Under the pieces are notes generated by a model that was given only the letters and a program-made list of their open reading frames with translations, was not told where the DNA came from and ran no database searches. This document shows positions 42,975 through 50,882 of a DNA stretch of 64,000 nt, one piece after another. Source of the DNA: Mycolicibacterium cosmeticum. GTDB lineage: Bacteria; Actinomycetota; Actinomycetes; Mycobacteriales; Mycobacteriaceae. Position 1 is the stretch's first letter, and each line of letters starts with the position of its first letter. The position numbers and the translations under genes are program-made. The stretch is taken from assembly GCF_000613185.1 (NCBI RefSeq), contig NZ_CCBB010000003.1:1-64000 (forward strand), given 5' to 3'.

Positions 42975-43438
42975 CCGCCGTGCGGGCAGGGCTGTTGCTG
43001 GCGGGTGCCGGGTTGGCGGGTTACGGCGCCTGGTTGTTGTCGGGCCAGCCGCCGGTGGTTCTGCTGCGCATGCTGACATGGGCGCTGGCGGCCGTGTTGA
43101 TCCACGATCTGGTTTTCGCGCCGCTGTGTACGGCCGCCGGCTGGGCGGGCCGTCGGATCCTGCCGCAGCGCTGGTGGGCCCCGGTGGCGGTGGCCGGGTT
43201 GTGCACCGTCGTGCTCCTGGTGTTGGCGATTCCGGTGTACGACAAACCGGGGCTGCGGCCGGACAACAACACGGTGTTGAACCGGGATTATCCACGTGGC
43301 CTGTGGCTCAGCCTTGCGGTGGTGTGGCTGGCCGTGCTCGGGTATCGATTCATGGTGCGGCGCCTACCAATTCGTGAGAATGAGGTGGTTGAGCGCCAGC
43401 GCGCCGACGACGTTGACGGCCAGCCACCAGCGGCGTGA
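42971..43438 (+). CDS. Membrane protein of the GT2/molybdopterin operon
   Basis: The 155-aa product has four hydrophobic segments (LLLAGAGLAGYGAWLL, LTWALAAVLIHDLVF with His, WWAPVAVAGLCTVVLLVLAIPVY, and LWLSLAVVWLAVLGYRF). GTG start at 42971 overlaps the preceding stop (GTGA). It may anchor or supply electrons to the molybdopterin protein. Its last 75 bp overlap the 3' end of the convergent glycosyltransferase gene, which is unusually long. Confidence 0.7.
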   Translation: MTAVRAGLLLAGAGLAGYGAWLLSGQPPVVLLRMLTWALAAVLIHDLVFAPLCTAAGWAGRRILPQRWWAPVAVAGLCTVVLLVLAIPVYDKPGLRPDNNTVLNRDYPRGLWLSLAVVWLAVLGYRFMVRRLPIRENEVVERQRADDVDGQPPAA

Positions 43439-44710
43439 CGACGCGGGTAGCAAGGCCCCCGCCGCGGTGAGCCAGACCGTGAACGGCAACCAGATCCGCT
43501 CCGTCTCGGCCTTGCTCAGCATGCTCAGATCGGCACAGACGACGGCCAACAGCGCGCCGAACAGCACCAGCACGAGCCCCCGGTGCTCGCGCAGCGCGGC
43601 ACGGTCGAAGGCCCGGCTCAGGCCGGCGACCGAACCCAGCCCGATCGCGCAGACCACCGAGGCCAGGTTCGCCCAGGACCAGTACGCGAACGGCCGGTCG
43701 GCCGCAATGCCCTGCCAATATCGTTGCTGCACCAAGGTGTAGCCGTCGAACCACCAGAACCCGGCCACCGCGAACGCACCGGCCACCAGCCCGGCGGCGA
43801 CGGCCGAGGCAGTCAGCAGCCGCACCGCGGTGCGCCGGTCGGTGGTGAGCAGGACCGCCAGCGCGGGCAACCCGATCAGCGCGAGCCCGTAGTTGAGGAA
43901 GATGCCCCAACCCAGCAACAACCCCGCTGCCAGGCCCAGAGAAACCGGGTGTCGGCTGCGGGTGGCCAGGGCCAGCAGAGCGATGCCCCACGCCGCGACT
44001 CCGGCGTAGTAACCGTCGGCCGACACCGCGATCCAGATCGCCGTGGGGGCCACCGCCACAAAGGGTGCCGCGGCCCGGGCCAGAGCTTCGCCGCAGAGGA
44101 CCCGGACCGTGACGACGATCGCCGCCGCGGCGCTGGAGCCGATGAGCAGACACCACCATCCCGCCCACGCGCCGCCGCCCAAGCCCAGTCGATCCAGCCA
44201 GACGAAGGTCAGCAACGCACCGGGCGGATGGCCGGAGACGTGGGTGATCCAGGAGTCGGGCTGGTAGTCGAGAATCCTGGCCGAGAAGGTGCGGACCGCT
44301 TCGGGGATATCGGTGACCGTCGGCACCTGGCGCAGATACTCATGGCGGGCGGTCAGGCGCCCGGCGAACCCGCGCTGCCAGCCGTCCACCATCGCCAGCG
44401 CGAACGCCCACCCGCATGCGGTGGCCCAGGACGCCCAGGGCAGAGCACGCCATGGGAGCCGGTCTGCCACCGCCGGCCCCCACCACACGACCGCGGCACC
44501 GATCAGCAAGGCGGGACCCGATCCCCATCCGACATGCGCGTCCCACCAACCGAAGATCGGCGCGGTCTGGGCGAACGCCCTGATCTGGTCGGCGGAACTG
44601 TGGATCAGCGGGGTGACGCTGCCGAGGTGCAGATGGGGTACCGCGAACGCGGCGATGACGAGGAGCAGTCCGGCGCCCGCGGCGGCGGCTTCTCGGCTAC
44701 GGACCTTCAC
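43364..44710 (-). CDS. Polytopic membrane glycosyltransferase-like protein
   Basis: The 448-aa protein has about twelve hydrophobic helices. The first extracytoplasmic loop holds WWDAHVGWGSG and the conserved-looking ISHVSGHPPGAL-type loop (here ITHVSGHPPGAL), as in GT-C mannosyl/arabinosyl transferases that use polyprenyl-phosphate donors. Acidic pairs before helix two are few, so donor and acceptor are unclear. It converges with the molybdopterin operon, overlapping by 75 bp. It could act in arabinogalactan or lipoglycan assembly. Confidence 0.72.
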   Translation of the reverse strand: MKVRSREAAAAGAGLLLVIAAFAVPHLHLGSVTPLIHSSADQIRAFAQTAPIFGWWDAHVGWGSGPALLIGAAVVWWGPAVADRLPWRALPWASWATACGWAFALAMVDGWQRGFAGRLTARHEYLRQVPTVTDIPEAVRTFSARILDYQPDSWITHVSGHPPGALLTFVWLDRLGLGGGAWAGWWCLLIGSSAAAAIVVTVRVLCGEALARAAAPFVAVAPTAIWIAVSADGYYAGVAAWGIALLALATRSRHPVSLGLAAGLLLGWGIFLNYGLALIGLPALAVLLTTDRRTAVRLLTASAVAAGLVAGAFAVAGFWWFDGYTLVQQRYWQGIAADRPFAYWSWANLASVVCAIGLGSVAGLSRAFDRAALREHRGLVLVLFGALLAVVCADLSMLSKAETERIWLPFTVWLTAAGALLPASSRRWWLAVNVVGALALNHLILTNW

Positions 44711-44764
44711 ACCCGACCACGTTATGGGACGCGGGCCGGCGCAGACCTGACGAAACGGTGACGT

Positions 44765-44782
44765 TGCGGCCGGTCAGCCGCA
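44765..44782 (-). terminator. Possible terminator after the mini zinc protein gene
   Basis: TGCGGC-CGGTCA-GCCGCA forms a perfect 6-bp stem with a 6-nt loop, seven bases after the stop codon of the gene at 44789. There is no T-run, so it may be only a weak or Rho-assisted terminator. Confidence 0.35.
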
Positions 44783-44788
44783 CCGCCC

Positions 44789-44941
44789 TCACGAACAGTC
44801 GAAGCAGACCCGGGCGTCCTCGTCGGCCATGTTGTGCCGGTGATGGACCAGAAGACAACGACTGCAGACGAATTCGTCGAACTGATAGGGCAGCAACCCC
44901 ACGGTGTCGCCGCGGCGCGCAAGATCGTGAGTCATGGTCAC
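44789..44941 (-). CDS. Mini DUF4193-like zinc-knuckle protein
   Basis: This 50-aa product (GTG at 44941 with AAGGGACC upstream; an in-frame ATG two codons later is possible) carries DEFVCSRCLLVHHRHNMA and VCFDCS, two Cys-x2-Cys pairs with a His pair between. The spacing and LVHH core match the C-terminal part of DUF4193, usually about 98 aa with a long acidic N-terminus, here missing. It is probably a small zinc-binding regulator-like protein. Function unknown. Confidence 0.6.
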   Translation of the reverse strand: MTMTHDLARRGDTVGLLPYQFDEFVCSRCLLVHHRHNMADEDARVCFDCS

Positions 44942-45021
44942 TGGCGGGTCCCTTCGAGTGCGGTATCACTGGCCTCAAACGCTGCGAGGATGATGCCCGC
45001 GCCACGCCCGTTATAAACCGG

Positions 45022-45429
45022 TTACCGCCGGCGGAGCTCGATGACGGGGATCACCCGGGTGGTCTTGGCCTGGTACTCGCCGAATCCGGGGGCCTGCTCG
45101 ACGATGCGGTCATAGGCGTCGTCGCGTTCGGCGCGCGGTAGTTCGCAGGCCAACACGTCGTAGCTCTCGGTACCGATCTCGATATGGGCATGCGGATCGG
45201 CCCGCAGGTTGTGCAGCCAGGCCGGATCATGGTCGGCGCCCGCATAGGAACCGACGATGAGCAGTTTTCCGTCCAGCTCGAACGCCATCACCGGGTTGAC
45301 CCGGGTCTGACCCGACTTGGCGCCGGTGGTGTGCAGCAACAGCAAGGTGTGCCCCTCGAAGGGGCCGCCCACTTTGCCGTCGTTGGCTCGGAACTCGGCG
45401 ATGATCGAGTCATTCCAGTTGTCCGCCAT
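45022..45429 (-). CDS. Deazaflavin (F420)-dependent nitroreductase family protein
   Basis: The 135-aa protein has WNDSIIAEFRANDGKVGGPFEG, LLLLHTTGAKSGQTRVNPV and LLIVGSYAGADHDPAWLHNL, the split-barrel Ddn/FDOR-A pattern with the F420-binding KSGxxR motif. Family members reduce quinones, mycotoxins or nitroimidazole prodrugs. The substrate here is unknown. ATG follows GAGGAGCGGACGACC. Confidence 0.92.
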   Translation of the reverse strand: MADNWNDSIIAEFRANDGKVGGPFEGHTLLLLHTTGAKSGQTRVNPVMAFELDGKLLIVGSYAGADHDPAWLHNLRADPHAHIEIGTESYDVLACELPRAERDDAYDRIVEQAPGFGEYQAKTTRVIPVIELRRR

Positions 45430-45454
45430 GGTCGTCCGCTCCTCGGTGGGGTGG

Positions 45455-45760
45455 TCAGCTGCCGGGCCACTCTCCGGTTGCTCGCTCGAACATCCGGGCT
45501 CCCTGGCGATCGATCACCGTCTTGACGACGGAGAAGATCACGCCCTGCAGCGCCGCGGCCAGCAGTATCTCCCGGAAGGAGTATTCCGTCTGCAACGCAC
45601 CGGGCGGGTCGGTTTGCTTCTTGTTGCCCACCGACCGTGCGGCGAGTTTCCAGACCTGTTTGAAGATCGCCCCGGCGACCAGGCCGCCGGCCACCGAACT
45701 GGCCAGGCCGACCGGCCGATACAGCACCCGGGCGGCCACACTGGGCTTGTTCGCGGCCAT
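45455..45760 (-). CDS. DUF4235 membrane protein
   Basis: The 101-aa product has two hydrophobic segments (LASSVAGGLVAGAIFKQVWKL and EILLAAALQGVIFSVVKTV) and the VDRQGAR-like C-terminal pattern of DUF4235 (DRQGARMFERATG). Translation probably starts at ATG 45760 (AGAGGTG nearby). It is the third gene of a holin-type/DUF3618/DUF4235 operon, commonly stress-induced in mycobacteria. Function unknown. Confidence 0.85.
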   Translation of the reverse strand: MAANKPSVAARVLYRPVGLASSVAGGLVAGAIFKQVWKLAARSVGNKKQTDPPGALQTEYSFREILLAAALQGVIFSVVKTVIDRQGARMFERATGEWPGS

Positions 45761-45762
45761 CG

Positions 45763-46074
45763 TCACCTCTCTTGTTTCTTGCGCCGCCAGATCACCAGGC
45801 CGATGACGGCCGCCGCCGCCCCTATCAGGGCCAGCGGAACTTTCCTGGCCGCGGCGGCGTCCTTGGTGTCGCGAGCGCGGTCGACGAGGTGGTCCTTGGT
45901 CGCCCGCGCCGTCTCGGTGGCCTTGTCCTGGACACGTCCCTTCACATCCAACTTGTCCGACAGTGCGCTCACCGTTTCGCCGAGTTCGTGCCGCGTCCGC
46001 TCGATATCGCGCTCGATCTCGTCGACGGCGGCATCGGCGCGCAACTCCGCGCGTGGTTGCTCAGGACCGGTCAT
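45763..46074 (-). CDS. DUF3618 protein
   Basis: The 103-aa protein has the DUF3618 N-terminal helix (IERDIERTRHELGETVSALSDKLD), an amphipathic Lys/Ala/Asp-rich region with TKD repeats, and one C-terminal membrane helix (LALIGAAAAVIGLVIW) followed by RRKK. It overlaps the holin-type gene by 14 bp and precedes DUF4235 by 2 bp. It may tether or shape the membrane under stress; function is not established. Confidence 0.88.
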   Translation of the reverse strand: MTGPEQPRAELRADAAVDEIERDIERTRHELGETVSALSDKLDVKGRVQDKATETARATKDHLVDRARDTKDAAAARKVPLALIGAAAAVIGLVIWRRKKQER

Positions 46075-46480
46075 GGCGCGCTCCCTTCACCTCGTCGATA
46101 TCGGTCTTGACGCTGGTGACAACCTCGCGGGCGGCCGGCGGTACCTGCTGCACCTCTTTCCTGGCCACCACGCCGGCTATCGCTGCGGCAACGAACAGCA
46201 GCGCCGCGACGATCAGGCAGGATGCCCAGACCGGTAGGACCAGCGCCAGCGCGGCGGCTGCGGCGGCGACCACCGTGAGAAAGCCGGTGCCCGCCAGCAG
46301 GCCCGCGGTGCCGAACAAACCGGCGCCGAGGCCGGCTCGCTTCGCCGAGAGTTGAAATTCCTTCTGCGCCAACAGGATCTCATCCCGCACCAACCGTGAC
46401 GTCTGGGCGGACAGCTGGGTCATCAGTTCGGTGACCGATGCCTCGTCCGCCGGTCGATGTGCAACGCTCGCCTCCGCCAT
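46061..46480 (-). CDS. Phage-holin-family (actinobacterial DUF1469-type) membrane protein
   Basis: The 139-aa protein has an amphipathic N-terminal helix (ELMTQLSAQTSRLVRDEILLAQKEF), two hydrophobic segments (AGLFGTAGLLAGTGFLTVVAAAAAALAL and ASCLIVAALLFVAAAIAG) and a charged C-terminus, as in the actinobacterial holin-superfamily stress proteins encoded with DUF3618. ATG at 46480 has GGGAAG six bases away. A SigF-type promoter lies upstream. It is not a prophage gene here. Confidence 0.87.
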   Translation of the reverse strand: MAEASVAHRPADEASVTELMTQLSAQTSRLVRDEILLAQKEFQLSAKRAGLGAGLFGTAGLLAGTGFLTVVAAAAAALALVLPVWASCLIVAALLFVAAAIAGVVARKEVQQVPPAAREVVTSVKTDIDEVKGARHDRS

Positions 46481-46514
46481 CACACGCTTCCCTTCGCTCG
46501 CAGCTTCTCCGGCT

Positions 46515-46540
46515 GTGCCCGTCCGGAGGCGCCGTTAAAC
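46515..46540 (-). promoter_or_regulatory. SigF-type promoter for the holin/DUF3618/DUF4235 operon
   Basis: On the minus strand GTTT (46540-46537), a 16-bp spacer and GGGCAC (46520-46515) match the mycobacterial SigF pattern GTTT-N15-17-GGGTAT at four of six -10 positions. It lies 35 bp upstream of the first gene. Confidence 0.5.
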
Positions 46541-46681
46541 ATCGCGGCACGCCCACATCAAGATCACCGTGAGTTATGACTTGGCCATGTCGAATGGGTA
46601 TTGTCGGTTCTGTCACTGAAGCAGACGGTCAGCGCGACCAGGGTGACCTTCATACGTACTTTTTGAAGGACGTGATCATCC

Positions 46682-47917
46682 ATGCGCGCCCCCTTGGATC
46701 CACCGCTCATGCCGGCACCGGTTGCCGGTGCCGCCGGGTTACCCGGTGCGCGGTTGTCGTTGTTGCTGGTCGAGGACGACCGCGCCGACGCCCTGCTGGT
46801 GGAGGAGCTGATCGCCGATACCGCCGCCGACATCGACTTCGTCTGGTCGCATTCGATGTCCGATACCGAGAGCAAACTTGCAGCGGCCCGGCCGGACTGC
46901 GTGTTGCTGGACCTGAACCTGCCCGACGCCGACGGCATCGACGCGCTGCACCGGATGGGCAAACTCGACCCCACCATTCCGATCATCGTGCTGACCGGAC
47001 TCAACGACGAGCACTTCGGTGTCTCCGCGGTGGCCTCGGGTGCGCAGGACTACCTGGTCAAGGGGCGGGTGGACCCGGACACGCTGCGCCGCGCGGTGCT
47101 CTACGCCATCGAGCGCAAACGCGCCGAGCTCACGGCGGTGGACCTGCACGCCAGCCGGCTGCGCGCGGCCGAGAACGCGCGGCTGGAACGCGGGTTGCTG
47201 CCGTTACCGCTGCTGCTCGACGAGCCGGGGGTCAACATCGTCACCCAATCCCTGCCGAGCCGGCGCGAGGCCCTGCTCGGCGGTGATTTCTTCGACGTGG
47301 TGCAGACCGCGGACCGCACGGTGCACGTCATGATCGGCGACGTGTCCGGGCACGGCCCGGACGAGGCAGCACTCGGCGTCGCGCTGCGCATCGGCTGGCG
47401 GGCGCTGACCTTCGCCGGTCTGCGCGGAAACGACCGCATGCGTCAGCTGGACCGGATCCTGATGACCGAGCGCCCGGGCCGCGGGACGTTCGCCACGCTG
47501 CTGAGCGTCGCACTGGACCCGGACACCGGCGCGTTCAACGTGGTGCGTGCCGGGCACCCCGGCATGCTGCTGCACGGCGCGGGCACCGTGGAGTGGCTCG
47601 AACCCGCGGCCGGCCCGGCGCTGGGCCTGGGCGCCACCGAGTGGCCGGTCAACCGCCTGCAACTGCCGAAGAATCACGGTCTGCTCCTGCTCACCGACGG
47701 TTTGTTCGAGGGGCATTCGGGGCGCGGGGAGGAACGACTCGGGGAAGACGGTCTGCTGGCGCTGGCCCGCTCGGTGGCCGAGCTGCCGGGCCCGGACTTC
47801 GTGCACGCCCTGATCAGTCAGGCCGATGCGCGGGCCCGACCGCGCGGTGGTCTCACCGACGACATCGCGGTGATCCGGGTCGAGCGGGATGGCCGCGAGC
47901 CTGGGCCGACTCGATGA
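46682..47917 (+). CDS. Response regulator-type SpoIIE (PP2C) serine phosphatase
   Basis: The 411-aa protein has a REC domain (LSLLLVEDDRAD, phospho-acceptor Asp77 in CVLLDLNLPDADG, LTGLNDEH, YLVKGR) followed by a helical linker and a SpoIIE domain (GGDFFDVVQ, IGDVSGHGPDEA, LLTDGLFEG, LTDDIAVIRV; metal-binding Asp residues kept). It would dephosphorylate a STAS anti-anti-sigma protein and so release a sigma factor. It is ATGA-coupled to a histidine kinase gene, so phosphorylation of Asp77 by that kinase is likely. Confidence 0.92.
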   Translation: MRAPLDPPLMPAPVAGAAGLPGARLSLLLVEDDRADALLVEELIADTAADIDFVWSHSMSDTESKLAAARPDCVLLDLNLPDADGIDALHRMGKLDPTIPIIVLTGLNDEHFGVSAVASGAQDYLVKGRVDPDTLRRAVLYAIERKRAELTAVDLHASRLRAAENARLERGLLPLPLLLDEPGVNIVTQSLPSRREALLGGDFFDVVQTADRTVHVMIGDVSGHGPDEAALGVALRIGWRALTFAGLRGNDRMRQLDRILMTERPGRGTFATLLSVALDPDTGAFNVVRAGHPGMLLHGAGTVEWLEPAAGPALGLGATEWPVNRLQLPKNHGLLLLTDGLFEGHSGRGEERLGEDGLLALARSVAELPGPDFVHALISQADARARPRGGLTDDIAVIRVERDGREPGPTR

Positions 47918-49491
47918 AGCTGACCGTACAAGGCTGGCAGAACCTGGTGCTGTCGGTGATGGGCTTGGTGGTGCTCTCCGGTGCGGTGGGCGGTGCGGTG
48001 CTGATGAGCCGGACCGACCAGGTCGCCGCCGAGCTGATCGACCACATCCAGCCCGCGCGGGTCGCCGCCTACGAACTGCAGGCCGCCTTGCGCGATCAGG
48101 AAACCGCGGTGCGTGGATACGCCATCGCCGCCGACCGGCAGTTCCTGAATCCCTATCAGGTCGGACAGCGCACCGAAGCCTCGGCGGCGCAGAACATCCG
48201 CGAGGACCTGGCCGGCCGTGCCGATCTCATCGGTGATCTCGACGCGATAGAACGCGCCGCCAACGACTGGCGTGCCGGGTATGCCGAACCCCTGATCGCC
48301 AGTGTCACCCCGGGGCGTCCGGCCGTGGTCGACGCCGCGACAGCGGAGCGTGGGAAGAACGAATTCGACGGGCTCCGTGATCTTTTCGATGTCCAGAACG
48401 GACATCTGGGCCAGGCGCGCAGCGCGGCGATCGACGAGCTGGACTGGGTGCGCAGCTGGCGCGACGGTGTGCTGGTGGCGATGGTGGTGGCGTTCCTGGT
48501 GATGGGGCTGCTGCTCGCGGTGGTGGTACGCAACGCTGTCACCCGGCCGCTGGACCTCCTTGCCGCGTCGTGCCGGCGCATCACCGAGGGCAACTTCGGC
48601 GAGCGCATCGTTCCCCGAGGCCCCCGCGATATCAGGGCCATCGCGGTCGACGTCGAGAACATGCGGCAGCGGATCGTCGAGGAGTTGGCGTCGTCGCAGT
48701 CGGACCGGGCCACCCTCGACGAACAAACCGAAGAGCTGCGGCGGTCCAACGCCGAGCTGGAACAGTTCGCCTATGTCGCGTCCCATGACCTGCAGGAACC
48801 GTTGCGCAAGGTCGCGTCGTTCTGCCAACTGCTGGAAAAGCGCTACGGGGACAAGCTCGACGAGCGCGGCGTCGAATACATCAACTTCGCCGTCGACGGT
48901 GCCAAGCGCATGCAGGTGCTCATCAACGATCTGCTCACGTTCTCCCGCGTCGGACGGCTCAACGCCACGCACACCGAGGTCGACCTCGATGCCACCCTGG
49001 ACTCGGCGTTGAAGAACCTCTCGGTGGCCGTCGCCGAGTCGGGGGCAGAGCTGATCCGACCGCCGACGCCGCTGCCGTCGATCGACGGTGATCCGACCCT
49101 GCTGGTCATGTTGTGGCAGAACCTGATCGGCAATGCCGTGAAGTTCCGCCGCGAGGGTGTGGCACCGCGGATCACGATCGATTGCCGGCAGGGCGACGGC
49201 CAGGACGCGGACAATTGGGTCTTCACGGTGTCGGACAACGGCATCGGGATCGGTGAAGAATTCGTGGACAAGGTCTTCGTCATCTTCCAGCGCCTGCACG
49301 GCCGGGATGCCTACAGCGGCACCGGTATCGGATTGGCCCTGTGTAAGAAGATCGTCGAGCACCACGGCGGCACCATCTGGATCGACACGTCGTACACGGA
49401 CGGCACCCGCTTCGTCTTCACGCTGCCCGTCACCCCCACCACAGAACCGAACGCCATCCCAGAGGCCGTCTTGGAAGGAACCCGCGAATGA
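47914..49491 (+). CDS. CHASE3-type membrane histidine kinase
   Basis: The 525-aa protein has TM1 (residues 8-30), an extracytoplasmic helical domain of CHASE3 type (about 33-180), TM2 (185-207), HAMP (about 208-262), a coiled coil, HisKA (phospho-acceptor His291 in YVASHDLQEPLRKV) and HATPase (NLIGNAVKF, DNGIGIG, GTGIGLALCKKIVEHHGG). This is the LisK/phytochrome-like kinase class. It overlaps both neighbours by ATGA, so phosphatase, kinase and response regulator are made together. Confidence 0.92.
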   Translation: MKLTVQGWQNLVLSVMGLVVLSGAVGGAVLMSRTDQVAAELIDHIQPARVAAYELQAALRDQETAVRGYAIAADRQFLNPYQVGQRTEASAAQNIREDLAGRADLIGDLDAIERAANDWRAGYAEPLIASVTPGRPAVVDAATAERGKNEFDGLRDLFDVQNGHLGQARSAAIDELDWVRSWRDGVLVAMVVAFLVMGLLLAVVVRNAVTRPLDLLAASCRRITEGNFGERIVPRGPRDIRAIAVDVENMRQRIVEELASSQSDRATLDEQTEELRRSNAELEQFAYVASHDLQEPLRKVASFCQLLEKRYGDKLDERGVEYINFAVDGAKRMQVLINDLLTFSRVGRLNATHTEVDLDATLDSALKNLSVAVAESGAELIRPPTPLPSIDGDPTLLVMLWQNLIGNAVKFRREGVAPRITIDCRQGDGQDADNWVFTVSDNGIGIGEEFVDKVFVIFQRLHGRDAYSGTGIGLALCKKIVEHHGGTIWIDTSYTDGTRFVFTLPVTPTTEPNAIPEAVLEGTRE

Positions 49492-49931
49492 CCTTGCCCG
49501 AAGGTAGAGCAATCGACATCCTGTTGGTCGAGGACGACCCCGGTGATGAGCTGATCACCCGGGAAGCCTTCGAACACAACAAGATCAAGAACACTCTGCA
49601 CGTCGCGCACGACGGCCAGGAGGGGCTGGACTTCCTGTATCGACGTGGCCCGTACGCCGACGCCCCGACGCCCGATCTGATCCTGCTCGACCTGAATCTG
49701 CCGAAATACGACGGACGGCAGCTGCTGGAGAAGGTCAAGTCCGATGCCGAGTTGTGCCACATCCCGGTCGTGGTGCTGACGACGTCGTCGGCGGAGGAGG
49801 ACATCCTGCGCAGCTACAAGCTGCACGCCAACGCCTATGTCACCAAACCCGTCGACCTCGATCAGTTCATGAACGCGGTCCGGCAGATCGACGAGTTCTT
49901 CGTTCAGGTGGTCCGGCTGCCGCAGTTCTGA
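49488..49931 (+). CDS. Single-domain response regulator, Rcp1-like
   Basis: The 147-aa protein is a REC domain only: ILLVEDDPGDELITREAF, acceptor Asp68 in LILLDLNLPKYDGR, VVVLTTSSAEEDI, and Lys in YVTKPVDLDQF. The short insertion and C-terminal FFVQVV match the Rcp1 family, which receives phosphate from phytochrome-like kinases. It has no output domain and may relay to the SpoIIE protein. The 3' end overlaps the RsbW-like gene by 28 bp. Confidence 0.92.
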   Translation: MTLPEGRAIDILLVEDDPGDELITREAFEHNKIKNTLHVAHDGQEGLDFLYRRGPYADAPTPDLILLDLNLPKYDGRQLLEKVKSDAELCHIPVVVLTTSSAEEDILRSYKLHANAYVTKPVDLDQFMNAVRQIDEFFVQVVRLPQF

Positions 49932-50380
49932 ACCTCGGGTGGGCCGCCGGGAACCACGCCGATGTGGTCCCACTGCATCCGTACCTGGGTGCCAGCCGGC
50001 GTGCTGTCGATGTCCGCCCGGTCGGACAGGGCGTGCATCAACGGAATTCCGCGCCCCCGAGCCGGATCGGTGATCGTGGGGTCCTTGGGCCGCCACGTTC
50101 CCTCGTCGGCGACCGTCACGGTCAGCGTGCCCAGCCGCCGGTCGTGGTCGGCCTCGATGTGCATCAAGCCGGGCTGCTCGATGTTGACGTAGGCGAATTC
50201 CGCGGCGTTGGCCAACGCCTCGTTGACGGCCAGCACGATATCGCTGGCCTTGGTCGGGTCGAGCGTGAAGTGGCCACGCAACCATTCCGAAAACTCATGG
50301 CGCACAACGGCTGCGCGCTCGGGCGCCGCCGTTACGCCAATCCGCGTAAAGCGTGCACCTGATTGCGCTGCATCTACCAT
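49904..50380 (-). CDS. RsbW-like ATP-binding anti-sigma / kinase protein
   Basis: The 158-aa protein has a HATPase_c_2 fold: VNEALANAAEFAY (N-box with Glu-x3-Asn), VADEGTWRP (G1) and RGRGIPLMHALSD (G2). In partner switching such proteins bind a sigma factor and phosphorylate STAS antagonists. ATG is at 50380. It lies 31 bp downstream of the STAS gene on the same strand and converges on the kinase operon. Confidence 0.9.
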   Translation of the reverse strand: MVDAAQSGARFTRIGVTAAPERAAVVRHEFSEWLRGHFTLDPTKASDIVLAVNEALANAAEFAYVNIEQPGLMHIEADHDRRLGTLTVTVADEGTWRPKDPTITDPARGRGIPLMHALSDRADIDSTPAGTQVRMQWDHIGVVPGGPPEVQNCGSRTT

Positions 50381-50411
50381 GTCGACTGCGGGCTACCCGA
50401 TCGTGGTCCGT

Positions 50412-50789
50412 TTATGTCGCGATCGCGCTGAGGGCTTCGTCGAGTGTGGGGAACACGTCGACGACGTCGGCTATCCCGACGAGCTTGAGCGGCCGGCTGG
50501 TCGCGGGCCCGTCTGCCACCACGGCGAAGCGCACGGCCGGTGTCAGATCGCCGTGGGCGGCCACCAGCAGACCCATCCCGGCCGAAGCCAGGAAGTCCAC
50601 CGCGGCCAGGTCGACCACCACGGCCTGTGGCGACGTCGCCGACGCCGCGGAGATCGCGGCCTCCAGTTGTGGCGCAGTGAGCATGTCGAGCGTTCCGGTC
50701 ACCGAGATCACGCTGACCTCACCGATCCGCTTTTCTTCGACCGTGCAGCTGGGTGCGCCAGCGGCACCCTGCTCCGGCTGGTCAGTCAT
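50412..50789 (-). CDS. STAS-domain anti-anti-sigma factor
   Basis: The 125-aa protein has the STAS fold (VISVTGTLDMLTAPQLE, VVVDLAAVDFLASAGMGLL) with Ser69 at the usual regulatory phosphorylation site. ATG at 50789 follows GAGGTGGCG. It is probably the direct substrate of the RsbW-like kinase encoded next to it and of the SpoIIE phosphatase upstream. Confidence 0.9.
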   Translation of the reverse strand: MTDQPEQGAAGAPSCTVEEKRIGEVSVISVTGTLDMLTAPQLEAAISAASATSPQAVVVDLAAVDFLASAGMGLLVAAHGDLTPAVRFAVVADGPATSRPLKLVGIADVVDVFPTLDEALSAIAT

Positions 50790-50882
50790 CGCCACCTCCG
50801 AGGTGTTCTTCGCTACTCCGGCAGTTGACAAAGTCTAACGACGAGCGCGGCACAACCCGCCGAAGCCTCGGGCAGCCGTCGA

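Noticed and set aside
46061..46480. Holin gene as sign of a prophage
   Set aside because: No other phage gene is nearby; this holin-type family is chromosomal in actinobacteria and sits with DUF3618 and DUF4235.
46577..46601. SigF-type promoter before the SpoIIE gene
   Set aside because: GGGTAT is present at 46596, but the nearest GTTA-like -35 is 19 bp away, outside the usual 15-17 bp spacing.
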